Of a stretch of 64,000 nt of DNA, positions 1 through 12,773 are shown one piece after another; position 1 is the first letter of the stretch, and each line of letters begins with the position of its first letter. A program made the position numbers and the translations under genes. Below the pieces are notes generated by a model, which was given only the letters and a program-made list of their open reading frames with translations, was not told where the DNA came from and did not search any database. The DNA comes from Brachynemurus nebulosus (taxonomy: Eukaryota > Arthropoda > Insecta > Neuroptera > Myrmeleontidae): the NCBI GenBank assembly GCA_035578155.1, contig JAPWDM010000005.1:49866954-49930953 (forward strand). The letters are read 5' to 3'.

Positions 1-2762
1 AAGTCATTAAAAAAGAATTTTTTATTTTAGATATTGTCAGAAAATAATTTTTAGAATAATTAGATCATCATAAATTTAAAAATATGTTATTATAGTTTTT
101 AAAGTACATAATTTTGCATATACAAATTTTAAAATTGCCATAATTATTCATATTATTGAAGATGGTTAAAAAATTACTCAACCAATGTTAATAAAATTTT
201 GATGGGACCACCTGGAGAGTTTTATCTACTAACCAAAAAAAGAATGGCGTAAATTGGCCCAAAAATGTGTGAGAAATCGCTGAACATACATAAAAAGAAA
301 AAACATACGTGTTGAATTGAGAACCTCCTCGTTTTTAAAGTCGGTTATAAATATCAGTGTTTAAAACATATAAACAATTAGTATATTCAGAAACTACTGC
401 ATGGACGTTCTTGAAGTTTTGTACACTTATATATGCTATTATAATGTTCGGTCCGTGAAAGAAAGGTATTAAGAAAATTTAGTAATAAGTTTTTTTTATA
501 AGAAGAAACGAATATTTGATCAAAAAATTCTTAATCTTTTGTTCATAGACCGAGGCACCAAGCAAGGCGATATCAATGTTTTAATTCTTCCTTTACCTGC
601 CGTTTTTGCCATTGAATATCTAACAATAAAGCGCTTTTATATATGATAGATCTGTAAAACACCTTTTTGCACGATCGTCATGCATTTACCGATGCTGTTG
701 ACAATGCTGGTAAGTTACATTTCCCGAACGTTTGTTTATATCCATGGAAACCAAAAAATAACAGTGCGGTAAGTGAAATAGATGCGTGGTAAGTAAATAG
801 GAGTGTGGTAAGTTAAATTAGCTCAAAAATGATTGTATTTATTTATTTATATTGGAATTAAAGTACAATTTGAACAATTAGGAAAATAAATCCATTAATA
901 ATATGAAAATTTTCACTAGTTTGCACATTATTATTATTATTGTTGGCATCAGTCTTCTTATTTTATTGACATTTCAAAAGGTCGTTCAATCATTAAGATT
1001 TTCTGTGGCTTTCATAATCTTCCTTTCATTTTACGAGAATAAATTTACAGTCAAAAATAAAATGCTTCATCAATTTCATTATTCTCACTAATAATATAGT
1101 TTAACAAACTATTTTCCTCAATTTTTTTAAAAAATATTCACGCCAGTGAAATATTGACACTTAATTTCTTATTTACAAATATAGTTGTCAATTGTCACTA
1201 CAAAGATTCATATTAGTTGTTATGAATATTTATAATATTTATTCATGGCATTCTATGTCATAACAGAAATATAATTTTCATCTATATTATCTGAATTTTA
1301 TTTTTTATTTAACACATTTTTAATCTTTAATTATTTTAAATCGATCGTGCAAAAAATATTATACAATACACGATGCGTTAAGTGCATTTACTGATCTCGA
1401 AAATTGCAAAAACTCAACCCTACGGGTCTCGTTTTCGCAACATTTTCTCGATCAGTAAAAGCAACTTACCGAACTTATATTGTAAAATACTATTTTCACA
1501 TTGCATAGTGTAATAACTTCAATCAGTCAAATTTTAAACAAAAGAAATAGTCGTTTTTAAAAAACCATGTTCACCACAAGGCTTCCAAAAAAAGAAAATA
1601 CCGGCTTGAAACTTCAGCCCTAGGATTTTGATTTTCCAATATCTTTTACAACAAAAATTAGTTTAAGTTTAAGAAATTGGTTTTAAAAAAAGTGAAGTTT
1701 TGCTGTTTTTCTGGGACGCAAATGAATATAATCCTTTAACACTCTTATAATCGCGTCAAAATAACCACCAACTAGGAAGAAGAGAGGAGAACGTGAAACC
1801 CCTATAAGTGGGGGAAACATAACAAAAAAACAATTTTTTCCCCGCATCAAACTTATTATAAATAAAATTTTTTTAACATTTTGTTACTTAATAAAGTATA
1901 AAATGGTTTTTGCAGGTACATTTACTTATAAAATAGTGTATGTTAAAAACAAGAAGCTGTGCATCTGAGAGACCTAATGCAATCATTAGAGTGTTAAAAG
2001 TATGAAAATCTGGTAACTATAAGGCCATACAAACGTAAGACTGTATTTTTCTCACGGTACTGTATCCCCACCGTGTGTACCCTTGTTGTAAATACAATGA
2101 AATTATATTTTTATTAAACTGTTGCGTCTGGAAATTCAAACGCAAACGCGCCCAGTTTACAAATAACAATAAAAAAACACTGAATATGGACACAGTTATG
2201 TAGGTATGTACATTACACGAGTAGACACCAGTACCATCTATTAACAAGATTTGTAAACATGAAAGAACATAATGTACATGTGTAGAACATGAGCAAATGA
2301 ATTGAAAATTGAATTTTTTGATTTATTTTTCATTACGATTATAGAAAACAAAAGCACAGCAGATAGACCCATTAAGCTGAACAAAAAAAATATATATATA
2401 ATAATATAATCAATTCCAGTTGGAATATACATTTTACAACAACTGATTTCCCAGGCGTAATGATTGAAGTTATGTTGTTGCAAACCATTGCGTTATACAT
2501 GTATACGTACGTAGCAGTAAGCAATGTACAACGAGCTGACTGTGGAGCGAAGCGTGTATTTTATTCGCTGAGTAATTCTTCGTATGCTTTTCAATCATTT
2601 GTACACAAATCATTCTTATTTTTTTTCTTTTTGTTTCGTCGTACACTACAAATTTAAATGTGTTAAACTGTGTTATTTCTATTTAGATTTATAAAAAATA
2701 TTGTGTACTGCGTTCAATTAAAATGTAAAATATTACAAAGTATTACCACTCAAGCCTTTTCC
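1..2762. other. AT-rich non-coding stretch
   Basis: No convincing gene. Open frames at 903-1091, 2017-2483 and 2460-2657 are short, low in complexity and match no family I know. Small structures are visible: a perfect 14-bp inverted pair (tttttgcacgatcg at about 665 and its complement near 1343), an imperfect hairpin at about 1388-1462 around a tttactgatc core, and three closely spaced ggtaagt words at about 768-815. These may be remnants of a decayed MITE at about 660-1460. This is inference only. Confidence 0.5.
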
Positions 2763-3089
2763 GCTGGTGTTCGGGACGAAAATTTTATTAGCCTAACGGG
2801 CCTAACGTTAGCTAACGGAGCTTTCACCGTTACAAACCAGAGGGCTCTGATTCAAAAAATTAATGTACGTTAAATATTTTTTGATGGTTTTTCACGGTAT
2901 AAATACTTAATTTCTGAAGTACAGCCACATTTAAAAATTACAGAATAAAAATAATCAGTCACCATGTTAGAAATTGTTGTTTTAATATATAATGTATGTT
3001 AATTTTTGAATACGTGCCCTCTGGTTTGTAACAGTGAAAGCTCCGTTAGCTAACGTTAGGTTAACAAAATTTTCGTCCCGAACGCCAAC
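2763..3089. mobile_element. Foldback MITE with about 105-bp arms
   Basis: The arm at 2763-2874 is repeated in reverse complement at 2991-3089. Both contain the words gttcgggacgaaaattttrtta, split here as gttcgggacg and aaaatttt, then taacgttagctaacggagc and tttgtaacngtgaaagc. Only a few mismatches and one short indel separate the arms, and the loop is about 115 bp. There is no coding capacity. The structure fits a hairpin-type non-autonomous DNA element. I could not assign a superfamily because no clean target duplication is evident. The open frame at 2670-2873 lies in one arm and is not a gene. Confidence 0.75.
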
Positions 3090-3561
3090 ATTCTTTTTAT
3101 TCACATTATGCACTTTGATGGACATTTTTTTACTGGACAACGTTCAAAGAAAGGTTTGTGTATATAGGTTAGTTATGCGGGTAGAAGTATGCCGTAAACT
3201 AGGATGAATCGGAACTTAGGGATGAATTGAAACAAAATGAAAAAAGTTATTCGCTTTCTGAAATTATATTATAACAATCATTCTTTCGGGTAGCAACAGC
3301 GACTAAGCTTGAATTTGGAAGAAACATATTAAAAAATAAATTTTAAGTGACGTCTTTAAAAAAAAAAATTTCTGTGTCCTTGAATCGAAAATTTAATAAT
3401 TGTTTTAAAACATATATGAGAAAAAAAGATTATATCTTTGCTCAAATCAGTGCTGCCATCAGAAAGCAGGAGCAAAGTTGTTGGAGTATACCTACTTTTT
3501 TTATTAAATATTCTCGAGTTTAACTGTTTCTCTAGGTATATTTCCAATACCTTGACTATAT
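3090..3561. other. Non-coding flank of the LINE insertion
   Basis: AT-rich sequence without a recognisable gene or repeat. It is the 3' flank of the LINE at 3573-9525. An open frame at 3356-3616 on the minus strand runs into the LINE tail and is fortuitous. Confidence 0.55.
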
Positions 3562-3572
3562 TTTCTAGCTCT
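3562..3572. repeat. LINE target-site duplication, 3' copy
   Basis: tttctagctct directly abuts the poly-A (poly-T on this strand) tail and is repeated exactly at 9526-9536. Confidence 0.85.
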
Positions 3573-3970
3573 TTTTTTTTTTTTTTATATATTTTATTGG
3601 TCTTGTTATAATACAATATTTACAACTTATGACCATTAAGTCAATGAATATTAAAATTATGCATAGATTTATATTACAATGAAAATTGGTTAAAATAAAT
3701 TTTTATTTAAATTAATAACCTATTATTAAATTAAAAAGGAAAAAAAGAGAAACAAAAACAAAATATAATATTAATTGTTACAGCTAAACACACAAAAAAT
3801 CGATTATGAATTAGTAGTTGCGTAAGGTGTTACGTATATACTATATAAGCTATATAAAATTAAACATTTTGTTTTTATTTTTAGGAGTAAAAAAAAAAGT
3901 TTAAGTAATTATGGTCTTAATTATCTTGACTTTATGTTACTTCACTTATTTTAAGTTTTTGTTATTTTGA

Positions 3971-6900
3971 TTATATTTTAATATTGCAGTTTTTCAAAAA
4001 CTTATACGTTATTTTGGCTAAGTGACTATTCGGATCATGTACCAGCATTTGAAAATTTACTGGAAATGTATTGATATATTTGATTATTTTAATTTCGAAC
4101 GCTTCCAATTCTTTATTTAATAGTTGACAGCACAACAAATGATTTAGGGTACCTATTTGGCCACATGCACAAAGAGGGTTTTCCTTCCTTTTAATTTTGT
4201 ATAGATATGATGGTGTCAAGTTATGTCCTGATTGTATTCTTATTATAGTTTTAATGAAGTCCTTCGTGTGAGATTTATTATTAAACCAAATTTCTTTCTT
4301 TTTTCCGCTATTATGTAGTTTGTAAATGTAACCTGTTTGTCTGTTATTTAACTTAACCCATTCATCAAATCTTTCTGACATTTCTTGTTTGGCTTCCGAA
4401 ATTGTTTCTTCTGCGGTATTCTTCAGATCTAGTGGTTTTCCGGAGTTACATGCTTCCTTGGCTAATTCATCCGCTTTTTCATTTCCTTCAACAGCTTTAT
4501 GGGCCGGTATCCATTGAAATTGAACGTAATTATCATTAGTGAGGAGGGTTCCTATCATTTTTTTAATGTTAAAGATCGTTAAATTGTTGTTATTTTTGAA
4601 AGAGTTTGTTTTTAGTGACAGCAGGGAGCTGAGAGAATCTGTAACTATCAATATCTTCTCGTGACTTTTGGACAGTATACTTTCTAGTGCTTTTTCGATT
4701 GCTGTTAATTCTGTTGTCCAACTACTAACTGCTCTAGGTATTTTATATCTTATTTTTTCATTTGATATCTCTTTGTAGATACCAATACCACTTATGTTCC
4801 CTTCTCTATCGACGGAGCCATCAGTATAGATTACCTCATTCCAAGTATTACTGGCTTTGATATCATTAAATACTAGTTTTGTTACTGAGTTGTGATCCGC
4901 TTTTCTAAATGAGCTAGTGTTAATATTTATGTCCAAATATAGATTACTATATTCTTGTTCAAAGTAAGGCATTGTTGTATATTTATTTAGGTTGGTGTCC
5001 TTATACTTATGGTAACTATCAATGATGTTTGGAGTATTTTTATGTTGCCAGTAATTATTGTTCCATGTTCTCAATAATTCTTTTATAGCTCGTATAATGG
5101 AATGGTTTTCAAGTTCAAGTCGTTTGATTAGGAATTTATCGGTTATCCATTTTCGACGAATATCCAACGGCGGTTGAAGGCACTCGTTGTGTAATACTTG
5201 TACTGGAGTGGATTTTAAGGCACCTGTTATTAAGCGGAGAGCTTTGTTTTGTATTGTATCTAATTTGCTGAGCCTGTTGTTACTTGCTGTACAAATAAGT
5301 GAAGCCGAATAGTCCATATGTGGAAGGATCATTGATTTATATATGTTGAGTAATATACTTGGATGTGCACCCCATGATATGCCACTGACACATCTCATTA
5401 GATTCAGTCCTTTCGCCGAATTATTTGTTATTTTAATAATTTCTTGATTCCAAGTGGATTTTGTATCGAACCAGACTCCCAAATATTTGATTTTATCAAC
5501 TATTTTAATGTTCTTATTAGCTAGTTGCAGCCTAGGGCTTTTGTTGATGCGGTGTCTACTAAATATTATACCTTGACATTTTTCTATTCAAATTTCTAGT
5601 TTTAACTCTTTGGCTGATTTTTCATACTGTAATAGCTTCTCTTGTAAGATTTTTTGTGTTGAATCAATTGTTTTTCCTACAGAGTATATTATCTTGTCGT
5701 CTGCATATGAAAGAGTTTTAGTGTTTGCATCTGACAGAGTTTCTAATGCGTTAGCATAAATAGAGTACAAGATAGGGCTGAGTAATGATCCTTGTGGTAT
5801 ACCAGCTGTGCCAATATAAGGACCATGTAAGTTGTTATTGGCTCGGAAATACACTTTCCTGTTTTTATAATATTTGTATATCCAGTTTGCTAACATACAG
5901 GGTATTCCTATTTTTATTAGTTTTTCGTGCAGGATTTCCAAATTAATTCCATCGAATGCTCCTTTAATGTCTAATAGAACACAAATGAGGTATTGATTTT
6001 TATTGTAGGTAGACTGGATTTCTAAATTTAATAAGTTTAAGTTGTCTTGTGTGCTTCTTTTCCTTCTGAATCCAAACTGAGTTTCCGCTAACTTATTTTC
6101 ATGTTCTAGGAACCATTCTAGCCTTGTTTTTATTATTTTTTCCAAAGTTTTTCCTATACAGGAGAGGAGCGATATTGGACGGTATGAATCTGCTTCATTC
6201 GGCGGTTTAGTTGGTTTCAATATGGGTACAACTATGATTCGTTTCCAGATATCCGGAATAATGCACTGTTCGAGTGACTCCTGAAAGATTGTTAGTAACA
6301 TTTTCTTGTAAGTCTCCGGTAGTTTTTGGATCATTTCATAATTTATGCCATCGAATCCTGAACTAGTTTTCTTTTTATGGTCTAGAGACATTTGAAGTTC
6401 TTCCATTGTTATCCTTGATGTAATTATTTCGTTTTCATTTTTTCCAATCCAAGTCGGTGCAACTGATGGAGTTGATTCCGCTTTAGAAAGGTTTAGTTTG
6501 GTTGCAAACTTTTCAATCCAAGATGTATCATAAATGGTATAGTTGTGGTTAGGAATTTGGATAGAGTATTTTATTTTTCTTATAGTTTGCCAAACTTCAG
6601 TGTATTTTGTGTCTGGGTTAAGGTGGTCACAATAGCTTTTCCATGTTTCTTTTTTCTTGTTTCTGAAAAATCTTTTTGTTTTAGCTTTGGATTTTTTATA
6701 ATTTATGAAATTTTCCATCGTTGAGTGTTTGTTAAAGGTGTCTAATGCTGCTTTTCTGTGTTTTATGATTTCGTTGCATTGTGTATCCCACCATATTGGC
6801 TTTTGTATTCTTGGCCTCTTATTTTGCTTTTGTTGAGGAATGCTGATTGCAGCTGCTGAGTTAATGATTTCAGTTAGCCTTCCATACTGCCTTAACATAT

Positions 6901-7720
6901 CCATATCTGTAGCATCTTGGAGGTCTAAAGGCTGTTCTTCTATTATTTTGGTATATAGATCCCAGTTTGCTCGCCGATAATTCCTTCTTTCGATATTTTT
7001 ATTTTCGACGACGTTTTTATTATTTGTAGCCGTTTCGAATAATAGTGGGTAATGATCGCTTCCGAAGCTATCCGATAGCACTTCATAATTAATTATTCTT
7101 GGAGAGTACCTGCTCGATGTTATTACTAGGTCAATTATACTATCGTTCCAGTTTAATCTTTTGACACGTGTTGGGGAGTCATTATTGATTATGACTAAAT
7201 TGTCATCTTCAATATAGTTTAAAAGTTCATTTCCCTCGAAATTATTTACCATACACTGCGGATCCCAGTGTGTATGGTGTGAGTTAAAATCTCCAGTAAT
7301 TATTTTCGGATCAGGAAGTTGGCTCATGACGTATTCCCACTCTTCGTTTGATGTATGATGACCAGGAGGGGCATAAACTGTAATGAAAGATATTTCTTCA
7401 TTTTCTATTTTGATTTTGATGGCTGCTATTTCAATTTGCTGTATTTTTTGGATTTTAATCCTCTGATAAGATAACGATTCATGGATTAAGATTGCTACTC
7501 CTCCATGTCGATTATAGTTGTTACCGATATTATCGTCAGTTTGGCGGTCATCTCTTTCAATATTGTACCCTTTTATATGGAAGCTGACTTTATTAGTCAG
7601 AAACGTTTCATTTAACGTGCAAATTAATGGTTTATATTGATTTAATAACAGTATTAGTTCGTGTTTATTTGATCGAATACCCTGGCAATTCCAGTGTATT
7701 ACTTTGAATTTTAATGTAGG
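3971..7720 (-). pseudogene. LINE ORF2, endonuclease / reverse transcriptase / RNase H (one TGA)
   Basis: This is the replication polyprotein of the LINE. It nicks the target, primes on it and copies element RNA, and its RNase H degrades the template. The frame is open for 1,250 codons except for one TGA at 5588-5590 (codon 711). Domains in order: APE-type endonuclease from the first codons (HWNCQGIRSNKHEL, GGVAIL, APPG, GDFNSHHTHWD, then SDHYP at about 221); RT with LLDIKGAFD (582-590), GIPQGSLLSP (640-649) and YADD (672-675); RNase H with all four acidic residues, in YTDGS, the E of TELTAIEKAL, VTDSLSS and NEKADEL (about codons 967-1084); and a Cys/His tail with CACG...H...CC. An in-frame TAA (7721-7723) lies just before the first conserved residues and no ATG precedes HWNCQG. 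Either the start codon is lost or translation starts another way. The ATG at 7327 is internal to the endonuclease. Confidence 0.85.
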
Positions 7721-7898
7721 TTAATATAATTTGTCACTACTGTAATTATAAATTTTAAACGTAATATTGGAATACTGTTAAAAGTTTTTATTTTGTTAAC
7801 TTAATTTTATCTATTTGATTAATTTATTGGTTAATAAATATTAAGATATTTGTTTATTTATATGTTTTAATTATTTAATTAATACTTGGAATTATTAA

Positions 7899-9324
7899 CT
7901 ATTTAGATTTGTCACGAGGTCGCAAATTTCTCCTAACTCCTCCGTCTTTCTTTTGTGTTAAATCTATATCCATATCTTCTGTAACAACTATTATTTCATC
8001 TAGGTTGGGTCTTGTTAGATTTTCTGTTTTTTCCTTTTCGGAAATATTTTCCCTATCTTTTCTAAGTTCTGTAATTTCTGTATTTCTGTAATTTCTGTAT
8101 CTTTTCTCATTGGTATTCCCTTCATTAGCAGCGTGTACGTTTGCTTACTCCGTAGTTTTTTGTGTTGCTTGCTCTGGAGCATCTTCAGTTTCAATGCGAC
8201 GAATTTGTTTTCTAAGAGGTTTTTGTACTGGCAATTTTTCAATGCTTGAACTAGACACTAGAGTCATTTCTTGTTCTTTTGCCTGTTAATTCTTCCTTAT
8301 TCAAATTCGTTTGTTTCCGAATGTTTAATATTCTAGGTTTGTTTCTTCCAAATCTTGATATTGGAGGTGGCTGGTATTTGGGTATGGTATTTGATTTCTG
8401 TTCTTCTATTAAGTTTGGAAACTCTTCCATTGATAGTGCACTAAATCTGTTGCTCGTTCTCACCGAGTACAGGTTTTCGTCTTGAAAAACTCGCGGGATT
8501 TCTAAAGCTGCTTCATAGTAGCTTATATTTTGTTCAGCCATCAAGTTGTTTATATTGATTTGTCTATTTCTTTCCGGGCAGTTTATATTTGTAGCTTCGT
8601 GATCCATAAAACAGTTTACACACTTAGTGTTACTATCGGTGCATGTTGTACTTTTATGTTCGTCGCTTCCACATCTCTCGCATCTTTCCTTTTTACTTTT
8701 GCATTGGCTATGAATATGACCAAAACGTAGACATTTATAGCATTGTTTAACTCGTCTAATAAATGGTTCACATTCGAATCTCAGTCGCCATATATAGACA
8801 TAACTTGGTAGATTTTGTCTGTGAAAGAGTAATTTCACAGATTTGGTCGGCAAATATTGAACTTCGCCATTAGTAATTGTTCGTCGGGTAATTCTCTGTA
8901 TCGATTTTATAGAAAATTGTCCGGGATCTATTGACTGGAGAAGTTCTTCTGTTGAATAATCAATATCGACGTTTCTTATAACTGCGGCTCTAGCTATTAA
9001 AAAGGTGGGAATGAACACCTTAAATCCTTTATTAATGAAATCTTGATTGTCGACAAGGCTGTTGGCTGCGGATGCTTTTGAGCATTCCACAATCGCTCGA
9101 TTTCTGCCTGCTTTTTTAATTTCGTTGATGTTTTTCCCTTTAGTTATCTGATGTACAATTTGCGCTACTTTCAATGTACTTATAGCTGTGTTGGTATTTT
9201 GTCCATTTTCAATTTTTTGTATGAAAACTTTAAACTTTTTTTCAGAACAATCGGTTTCGTCGTATTTATTTGTCGCATTATTTGGTTCGTCTTTCTTTTT
9301 CGCAGTATCGGTGTCCTCCTCCAT
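7899..9324 (-). pseudogene. LINE ORF1, gag-like RNA-binding protein (two lesions)
   Basis: ORF1p of I-type LINEs binds element RNA and forms the RNP that returns to the nucleus. The uninterrupted part (9324 to 8251, 357 codons) has an RRM-like region (about residues 30-190) followed by three zinc knuckles: CYKCLRFGHIHSQC (195-208), CERCGSDEHKSTTC (215-228) and a CX2CX3HX6C variant (235-249). A Lys/Asn-rich tail follows. The frame closes at 8251 after NDSSV. One base out of register, the frame continues with SSSSIEKLPVQKPLRKQ. It then meets a single in-frame TAA (8145-8147) and runs open to a natural TAG at 7899-7901, giving about 475 codons, a normal ORF1 length for this group. This copy therefore has one frameshift near 8252 and one nonsense codon. 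The lysine-rich open frame at 8015-8242 is a different register and is not the real tail. Confidence 0.8.
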
Positions 9325-9525
9325 CGTCTCACCCGGAGGTTACGACGTTGGAGAAGTTACGATTTTTTTTTTTTATTACGTATGTATAATATATTAGTAT
9401 GTGCACTACTAATTAAGAATTTAAATGCTTGTTAAAATAAGTAAACAAAATAATATATTTTTAAAGATAGGACTATTTGTTAACAATTGATAAACACTCG
9501 TTATGAACACTAGAATCGTACTGCG

Positions 9526-9536
9526 TTTCTAGCTCT
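9526..9536. repeat. LINE target-site duplication, 5' copy
   Basis: This is the exact second copy of tttctagctct. It fixes the LINE 5' end at 9525, about 200 bp upstream of the ORF1 ATG, so the element is not 5'-truncated. Confidence 0.85.
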
Positions 9537-9574
9537 ATATTGCCAAAATTAGGTAATACAAGCCCATTTATGGT

Positions 9575-9845
9575 TGGGCCAATATAATATATCTAAAAGG
9601 CTTGGTTTTGGTAAGGTTAATGAGTAAACTATTATTATTTATCCATTTTAAGATATCCTTCAAGGGTACATTAATGTTCCCTCAAAATTTTTATTATTAC
9701 TAAAAACAGCATTAATGTTGTCCGGAAGTAAAAAGATGTTATTCATTTGGCATACTTGGAGTAAAACATTCATGTAAATTAAAAATAATAAAGGCCCGAA
9801 AACGGATCCTTACGGAATACCACTTAAACAACTGTATATTAACGA
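9575..9845 (-). pseudogene. Fragment of a second non-LTR reverse transcriptase
   Basis: Reading the minus strand gives SGIP*GSVFGPLLFLIYMN, the conserved RT block normally written GIPQGSVLGPLLFLIYIN, with the Gln codon mutated to TAA. About 20 codons later comes IFLLPDN where IFLFADD is expected, so the catalytic Asp pair is lost. After a frameshift the sequence reads ILKWINNNSLLINLTKTK, matching the post-catalytic helix of jockey- or CR1-like RTs. About 90 codons remain, with at least one stop and one frameshift. This is an old 5'- and 3'-truncated LINE remnant unrelated to the intact element next to it. Confidence 0.7.
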
Positions 9846-9950
9846 CATAAAGAGAGTATAATATTAAGAAGTTTTTGTAGGTGGTTGTAGAAAGAACAAC
9901 GTGAAAACGAATTAGAACTAGCGACTATAGAAATATTTTTAGCACATTTA

Positions 9951-10205
9951 TACAGAGCGTTCCAAAATGATTAAAGTGCCAAGGTCACAAAAAATATGTA
10001 CAAATAGAAATATTGCCGCTCTTCATAAAAATAATCAAAATTATGTATACGTATAACGTTGGATAGCGTAGCATGTATTGTATATTGTTTGGAAAAGGGA
10101 ATGTAGTTTTATAGAAAATATGTACTATATAGTTACCGTGAAATAAGTTTTGTGTTCAACAATAACCTTGGCACTTCAATCATTTTGGAACACACTTGAG
10201 TTTAC
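9951..10205. mobile_element. MITE with 27-bp terminal inverted repeats
   Basis: The word gttccaaaatgattaaagtg with its extension to ccaaggt (9959-9985) is repeated in reverse complement at 10165-10191 with one mismatch. The interior is about 180 bp of AT-rich non-coding DNA. The end sequence resembles mariner-type ends (gttccaaa...). The exact borders and the TA duplication are unresolved. Confidence 0.7.
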
Positions 10206-11303
10206 AGTGTATAATATATTCTACAAAATATTATTTATTTATTCGTTTTATTGTTAATCTCTTCTTGTTTAATCTTTACGTTTAAATACATCTATATATA
10301 TGAATAATAGTAATAGAGATTAGAAACTTCGAAGAAATCTGGCGTGAAAATAAAACATAATGCGAATAATTTTTATTTTATAGAAGAAACAGCTGAGGGA
10401 AGAGACCAGCAATATTCCTGAAATTGTGCAACAAGTCAGCCCTAATCAACCAACTGTATTTCAATCGAGGCCTTAAAAAGTAGAGGATCTCTTTTATAAA
10501 GTTTTCTCATAAAATACTTGCAAATTATAAAGTGCTAAACTGAATCAAGTTTGTATAAGTAATCTAAAATAATACGATTTGACTGATGATGCTATTACTC
10601 ATATAAAATTACCATTTATTGTCAGTGTAAATGCAACGGTGTATTAACCAGACGTTACCAACACCTGACAATCATGGACACCACAATAGATTATACAGGA
10701 TGTGCCCTGAACGTATGTGAGAATATAATTTTTAAAGTAAGTAACCCAAATAATGGATCAGAATAAGCTATCAAATTTAAACCATGCCTTTTATCTTAAC
10801 TCTGAATAATAGTTAATTAGATGCTGCTGATAGAAGCTTTCATAGTGATTGATACCAGTAATGTTTTGTCCTTTGGGACTTCCGTAGTTTAGGCCCGGAA
10901 AAAAAATGAACTGATCTCAACGGGGTAAATATCAGAATCTTAACACTGATTTCATATTATACGATTTTAATACGAAAAATACCGTTACCGTGCTATCTGT
11001 TACATCAGAATTGAGACTAAAGTGCCACAATTTTGAGTATCGCCGCCAGTATTAATTGTAGGTTTGCAACGAATAGCATATTTGGCCACTGATCGAATAC
11101 CGAACTTCATATACCAATAGGCTTGATGGCACATTTCGCTTTAATCAAGATGTAATTCAATAATTATGTTAATGATATATTAAAAAGGCATTTTTGTGAA
11201 TTTCTTTGAAAGTAAGTTCGAAACACTAAAGAAAAAGGACTGATAAGCCTACACGCGAAAATTATTCCAATTTCAGCACATTAATAAGCATAGGTTACTT
11301 TTA
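10206..11303. other. Non-coding interval
   Basis: AT-rich, no open frame over 60 codons, and no repeat structure that I can support. Confidence 0.5.
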
Positions 11304-11797
11304 TGTTGGGTGTCCCGACCGGATGTATACATACGATTTACATGTTAATTTTTAACATTGGATTCCCATAAGGAAAAAGTTATGTCACAAGAATGCTTTG
11401 GATAAACATATTCCTATTTTTAGTAATTTTCTTTTATAAAATAATTTTTTTCCACCAACTTATCTGCACTATTTCTTCAACAGAATATTTCTTTGGTATT
11501 TTTATTATTTTAATATTTATTTGCAAGAAAATAAAAAAAAATGCCTTTTTGAATTTACAGCAGATGACAAAAATATTTATTATGTAAAAATGTGAATTGC
11601 TTGAAAATTGCCAAATTCATTTCTTTATTTTACTGCATTACTATTGTTAAAGCTATAGTAACAGTAGTTATAATATTAAATTAGTATTATAAGTTTGCTC
11701 AAAGCACTTTTGTGACATAACTTTTTCCTTATGGGAATCCAATGTTAAAAATTAACATGTAAATCGTAGGTATACATCCAAATGGGACACCTGGTAT
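11304..11797. mobile_element. Hairpin MITE, uninterrupted copy (family shared with 61535-62637)
   Basis: Arms of about 95 bp (11308-11402 and 11698-11792) are near-perfect inverted repeats starting tgggtgtccc and containing acatgttaatttttaac and ggattcccataaggaaaa. The interior is about 300 bp and non-coding. Ends of the form TA...gggtgtccc suggest a Tc1/mariner-type MITE. The same element, interrupted by a 620-bp insertion, lies at 61535-62637. The stretch ttcttttataaaataatttt near 11430 is therefore an empty site for that insertion. Confidence 0.8.
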
Positions 11798-12773
11798 ATC
11801 TCAATATTGTTTAACATATCCATCGAAATAATAAATCCAAAATATTCAAAGAAGCTGACAATTTTTCACTTATTATTACACGAGAGGTTTGTATTTTTTC
11901 GTATAAATTTCGGTTTGTCTAACGAAAATTTGTTGCCTAGCAATTTAGTGACAACAACTGTCAACTAACAAAAACGCGACAGCGGAGCTGAAGCGTTTTT
12001 GAGTTGACAGTTTTTCAAAGTTATTCGTTAAGGGGAGGTTTACTCGAGAGTCCTTAAAAATTATGTATTTTTCTAGAATTTCTCAAGAACGGAAGTAAAT
12101 ATCAATTTCAAATTTTCTGCACATATTTATTAAGTATTAGACTACACAAAAAAATTTTTCAAGGAAAAATATAAAAAGTCTCCATTTTATAGATAGTGCA
12201 GTGTGACGATCCGAAAATCCAATGCCTTGTTGGTGGACATCTTAGGCCCGGTAATAAACCACCGAAATCCGAAAACAAAAAAGATTTATAAAATATGTGA
12301 AGAGTACTGGCACCTCTACCTATAATATCAATAAATTGCTGAAAGAAAAAAAAATGGCGGATGTTTGAACTTTTGATTACGATTTTTGTCTTATTTTTCG
12401 CTCTTTAAAGTAAATTTAAAAATAAAAAAACTATTGAAAGTGTATCGAACTTAGGTAGACGTGCCGAAGAATTGAATTATCTTTAAAATAAAAAATTTAA
12501 AAAAAGGATCCATCGAATAGTTTTTGACTTATCGTGTCCACCAGTTCCAAAAATGTAGTTCCGAAATATTATAAAATATATATAAAGAAACGTATTTTCA
12601 AAATTTTATATTTAATACTCATTATTGCGTGAACTACATTTTTTGAATTTTTTTATGGAAAGCTGGATTCGGTTAATGTGCAAGAATCTTGTTTTTAAAT
12701 TATTTTCAGTAAAATCACTTTGGGAACATATTCTACACATAATTTGCTATCAGTTTCGGCAAAAAAAAATCGA

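Larger units (their letters stand above)
3573..9525 (-). mobile_element. Full-length I-like non-LTR retrotransposon (LINE)
   Basis: A 5.95-kb LINE read on the minus strand. From its 5' end it has: a leader of about 200 bp beginning cgcagtacgattc; ORF1 (9324 to 7899); a 178-bp spacer; ORF2 (7720 to 3971); a 3' UTR of about 385 bp; and an A-tract tail (3573-3586). It is bounded by an 11-bp direct repeat, tttctagctct, at 3562-3572 and 9526-9536, as expected for target-primed reverse transcription. The domain order (three-knuckle gag, APE-type endonuclease, RT, RNase H, Cys/His tail) is that of the I group of LINEs (I, Nimb and relatives). The CAGT near the 5' end resembles the internal-promoter starts of I and jockey elements. 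The clade assignment rests on domain order and motifs. Few lesions suggest a fairly recent insertion. Confidence 0.9.

Noticed and set aside
7327..7327. ATG at 7327 as the start of LINE ORF2
   Set aside because: The endonuclease motifs HWNCQG, GGVAIL and APPG lie upstream in the same open frame, so the ATG is internal.
8015..8242. 75-codon lysine-rich frame next to LINE ORF1
   Set aside because: It is in a different register from the better candidate for the ORF1 tail, which reads SSSSIEKLPVQKP and runs to the TAG at 7899.
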